Positions 4,543-5,421 of a DNA stretch of 5,421 nucleotides are shown here, in pieces. The notes under the pieces are model-generated. The model ran no database searches. It had not been told where the DNA came from and worked only from the letters and a program-made list of their open reading frames with translations. The position numbers and the translations under genes are program-made. This stretch comes from CAYTQK01 sp964439745 (GTDB lineage: Bacteria; Desulfobacterota; Desulfobacteria; Desulfobacterales; Desulfosudaceae): NCBI GenBank assembly GCA_964439745.1, contig CAYTQK010000226.1:1-5421 (forward strand), written 5' to 3'. Position 1 is the stretch's first letter, and each line of letters opens with the position of its first letter.

Positions 4543-5421
4543 ATGATTGAAATCAGACCAGGAAAAATCAAGGACCAGGCCGTCACCGTCCCGGGCTCCA
4601 AGAGCTCTACCCACCGTCCGCTGATCGCGGGCGCGTTGACCGACGGCACCTGCCGCCTGGATAACTGCCTGGACAGCGAGGATATTCGTTTTACCCGCCA
4701 GGCACTGGATCAAATGGGGATCGAACTGGCGGAACGGGAGGGGCAGACCATTATCCACGGCCGCCAGGGGCGGCTTTCCCCTTGCGATACCCCCATTTAC
4801 CTGGGTAATTCCGGGACTTCCGTGCGCCTGCTGACCGGCCTGGCCTCCCTGGGAGAAACCCCCTATACCCTGACCGGCAATGAAAGCATGTGCCGGCGGC
4901 CGCTGGCCGACCTGCAGGCGGCGCTGAACCGGCAGGGCTGCGACGACCGCAGCCTGGATCACACCGGCTGTCCGCCGGTCCGCATTGACGGCAAAAAATG
5001 TCACGGCGGGCCGGTGGAGTTGAAATGCGATGTCAGCAGCCAGTTCTTATCGGCCCTGCTGTTGATCGCGCCCTGCCTCAAGGAGGGGCTGGACATTACG
5101 GTCACCGCCGGCCCGGTCTCCCGGCCCTATATTGACATGACCGTTGATATCATGAATAATTTTGGAATTAGGGTGGAGCGGGAGAAGTATCGCCGCTTTA
5201 CGGTGGCCGGCGGCCAGGTGTACCGGCACGGCAGCTACCGGGTGGAGCCGGATGCTTCCCAGGCCGGGTATTTCTGGGCGGCCGCGGCCATAACCGGGGC
5301 GACGGTCAAGGTCCGCGGCATCGAACCGGGATCACGGCAGGGCGACACCCGGTTCGTGGAGGTGCTGGAGGCCATGGGGTGCCGGGTTTTTCCGGAAAGC
5401 GACGGCATTGCCGTGACCGGC
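4543..5421 (+). CDS. aroA: 3-phosphoshikimate 1-carboxyvinyltransferase (EPSP synthase), 3' partial
   Basis: The frame runs from ATG 4543 to the window end without a stop, giving 293 of an expected 420-430 residues. It transfers the enolpyruvyl group of PEP to shikimate 3-phosphate. Motifs in order: PGSKSSTHRPLI (17-28; Lys20, Ser21 and Arg25 match E. coli Lys22, Ser23 and Arg27), LGNSGTSVRLLTG (87-99; Gly91 and Arg95), CRRPLADL (117-124), VSSQFLSALLL (164-174; Ser165, Ser166, Gln167), VSRPYIDMT (192-200) and VEPDASQAGYF (234-244), where Asp237 corresponds to E. coli catalytic Asp313. The second half resembles class I enzymes. It begins 50 nt after aroE, the longest gap in the operon, and its ribosome site (GGAAAAG, 4533-4539) is weak; GTG/TTG alternatives would cut into the PGSKS region, so ATG 4543 is retained. 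The C-terminal part of the second domain is missing only because the window ends. Confidence 0.95.
   Translation, partial: MIEIRPGKIKDQAVTVPGSKSSTHRPLIAGALTDGTCRLDNCLDSEDIRFTRQALDQMGIELAEREGQTIIHGRQGRLSPCDTPIYLGNSGTSVRLLTGLASLGETPYTLTGNESMCRRPLADLQAALNRQGCDDRSLDHTGCPPVRIDGKKCHGGPVELKCDVSSQFLSALLLIAPCLKEGLDITVTAGPVSRPYIDMTVDIMNNFGIRVEREKYRRFTVAGGQVYRHGSYRVEPDASQAGYFWAAAAITGATVKVRGIEPGSRQGDTRFVEVLEAMGCRVFPESDGIAVTG

Noticed and set aside
1..5421. CRISPR arrays, insertion sequences, tRNA or rRNA genes
   Set aside because: No regularly spaced direct repeats, transposase frame or RNA gene signature was found on either strand.

Overview
The window is GC-rich with strongly codon-biased genes. It reads as part of the chromosome of a bacterium of the sulfate-reducing deltaproteobacterial type (Desulfobacterota). 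That placement is an inference from gene content: an archaeal-type entry to the shikimate pathway (ADH synthase plus 3-dehydroquinate synthase II) sits next to ordinary bacterial pheA, aroE and aroA, an arrangement I recall from Desulfovibrio-like genomes. Nothing in the sequence names a species.

Layout. Positions 3-320 are the last 105 codons of a gene ending in an RNase H-like (DEDDy) exonuclease domain, probably the tail of a YprA/YprB-type DEAD-box helicase. Positions 321-715 have no conventional gene but are the most interesting part. They hold a GC-rich inverted repeat (360-397), a TTGACA box (412-417), a short ORF (484-597) whose peptide contains ten aromatic residues in a row (FYFFYFWYFY), and an intrinsic terminator (628-664). 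From 716 onward five genes run on the + strand with 14-50 nt gaps: ADH synthase, 3-dehydroquinate synthase II, chorismate mutase/prephenate dehydratase, shikimate dehydrogenase and EPSP synthase. The last is cut by the window end.

How it works together. The first two enzymes make 3-dehydroquinate from aspartate semialdehyde and a deoxyketohexose phosphate, bypassing DAHP synthase and classical AroB. AroE and AroA carry out later trunk steps towards chorismate, and PheA diverts chorismate to phenylpyruvate for Phe. Dehydroquinase, shikimate kinase and chorismate synthase are not in the window.

The main discovery is an apparent ribosome-mediated transcription attenuator tuned to all three aromatic amino acids. 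The aromatic codons lie in the loop of a 15-bp hairpin (527-541 with 577-591). The 3' arm of that hairpin can instead pair with the 5' arm and loop of the terminator (579-586 with 633-640). These are the alternative structures expected of trp/phe-type attenuation, here controlling a shared-trunk aromatic operon. All structures were read by eye; no folding energies or database searches were run.
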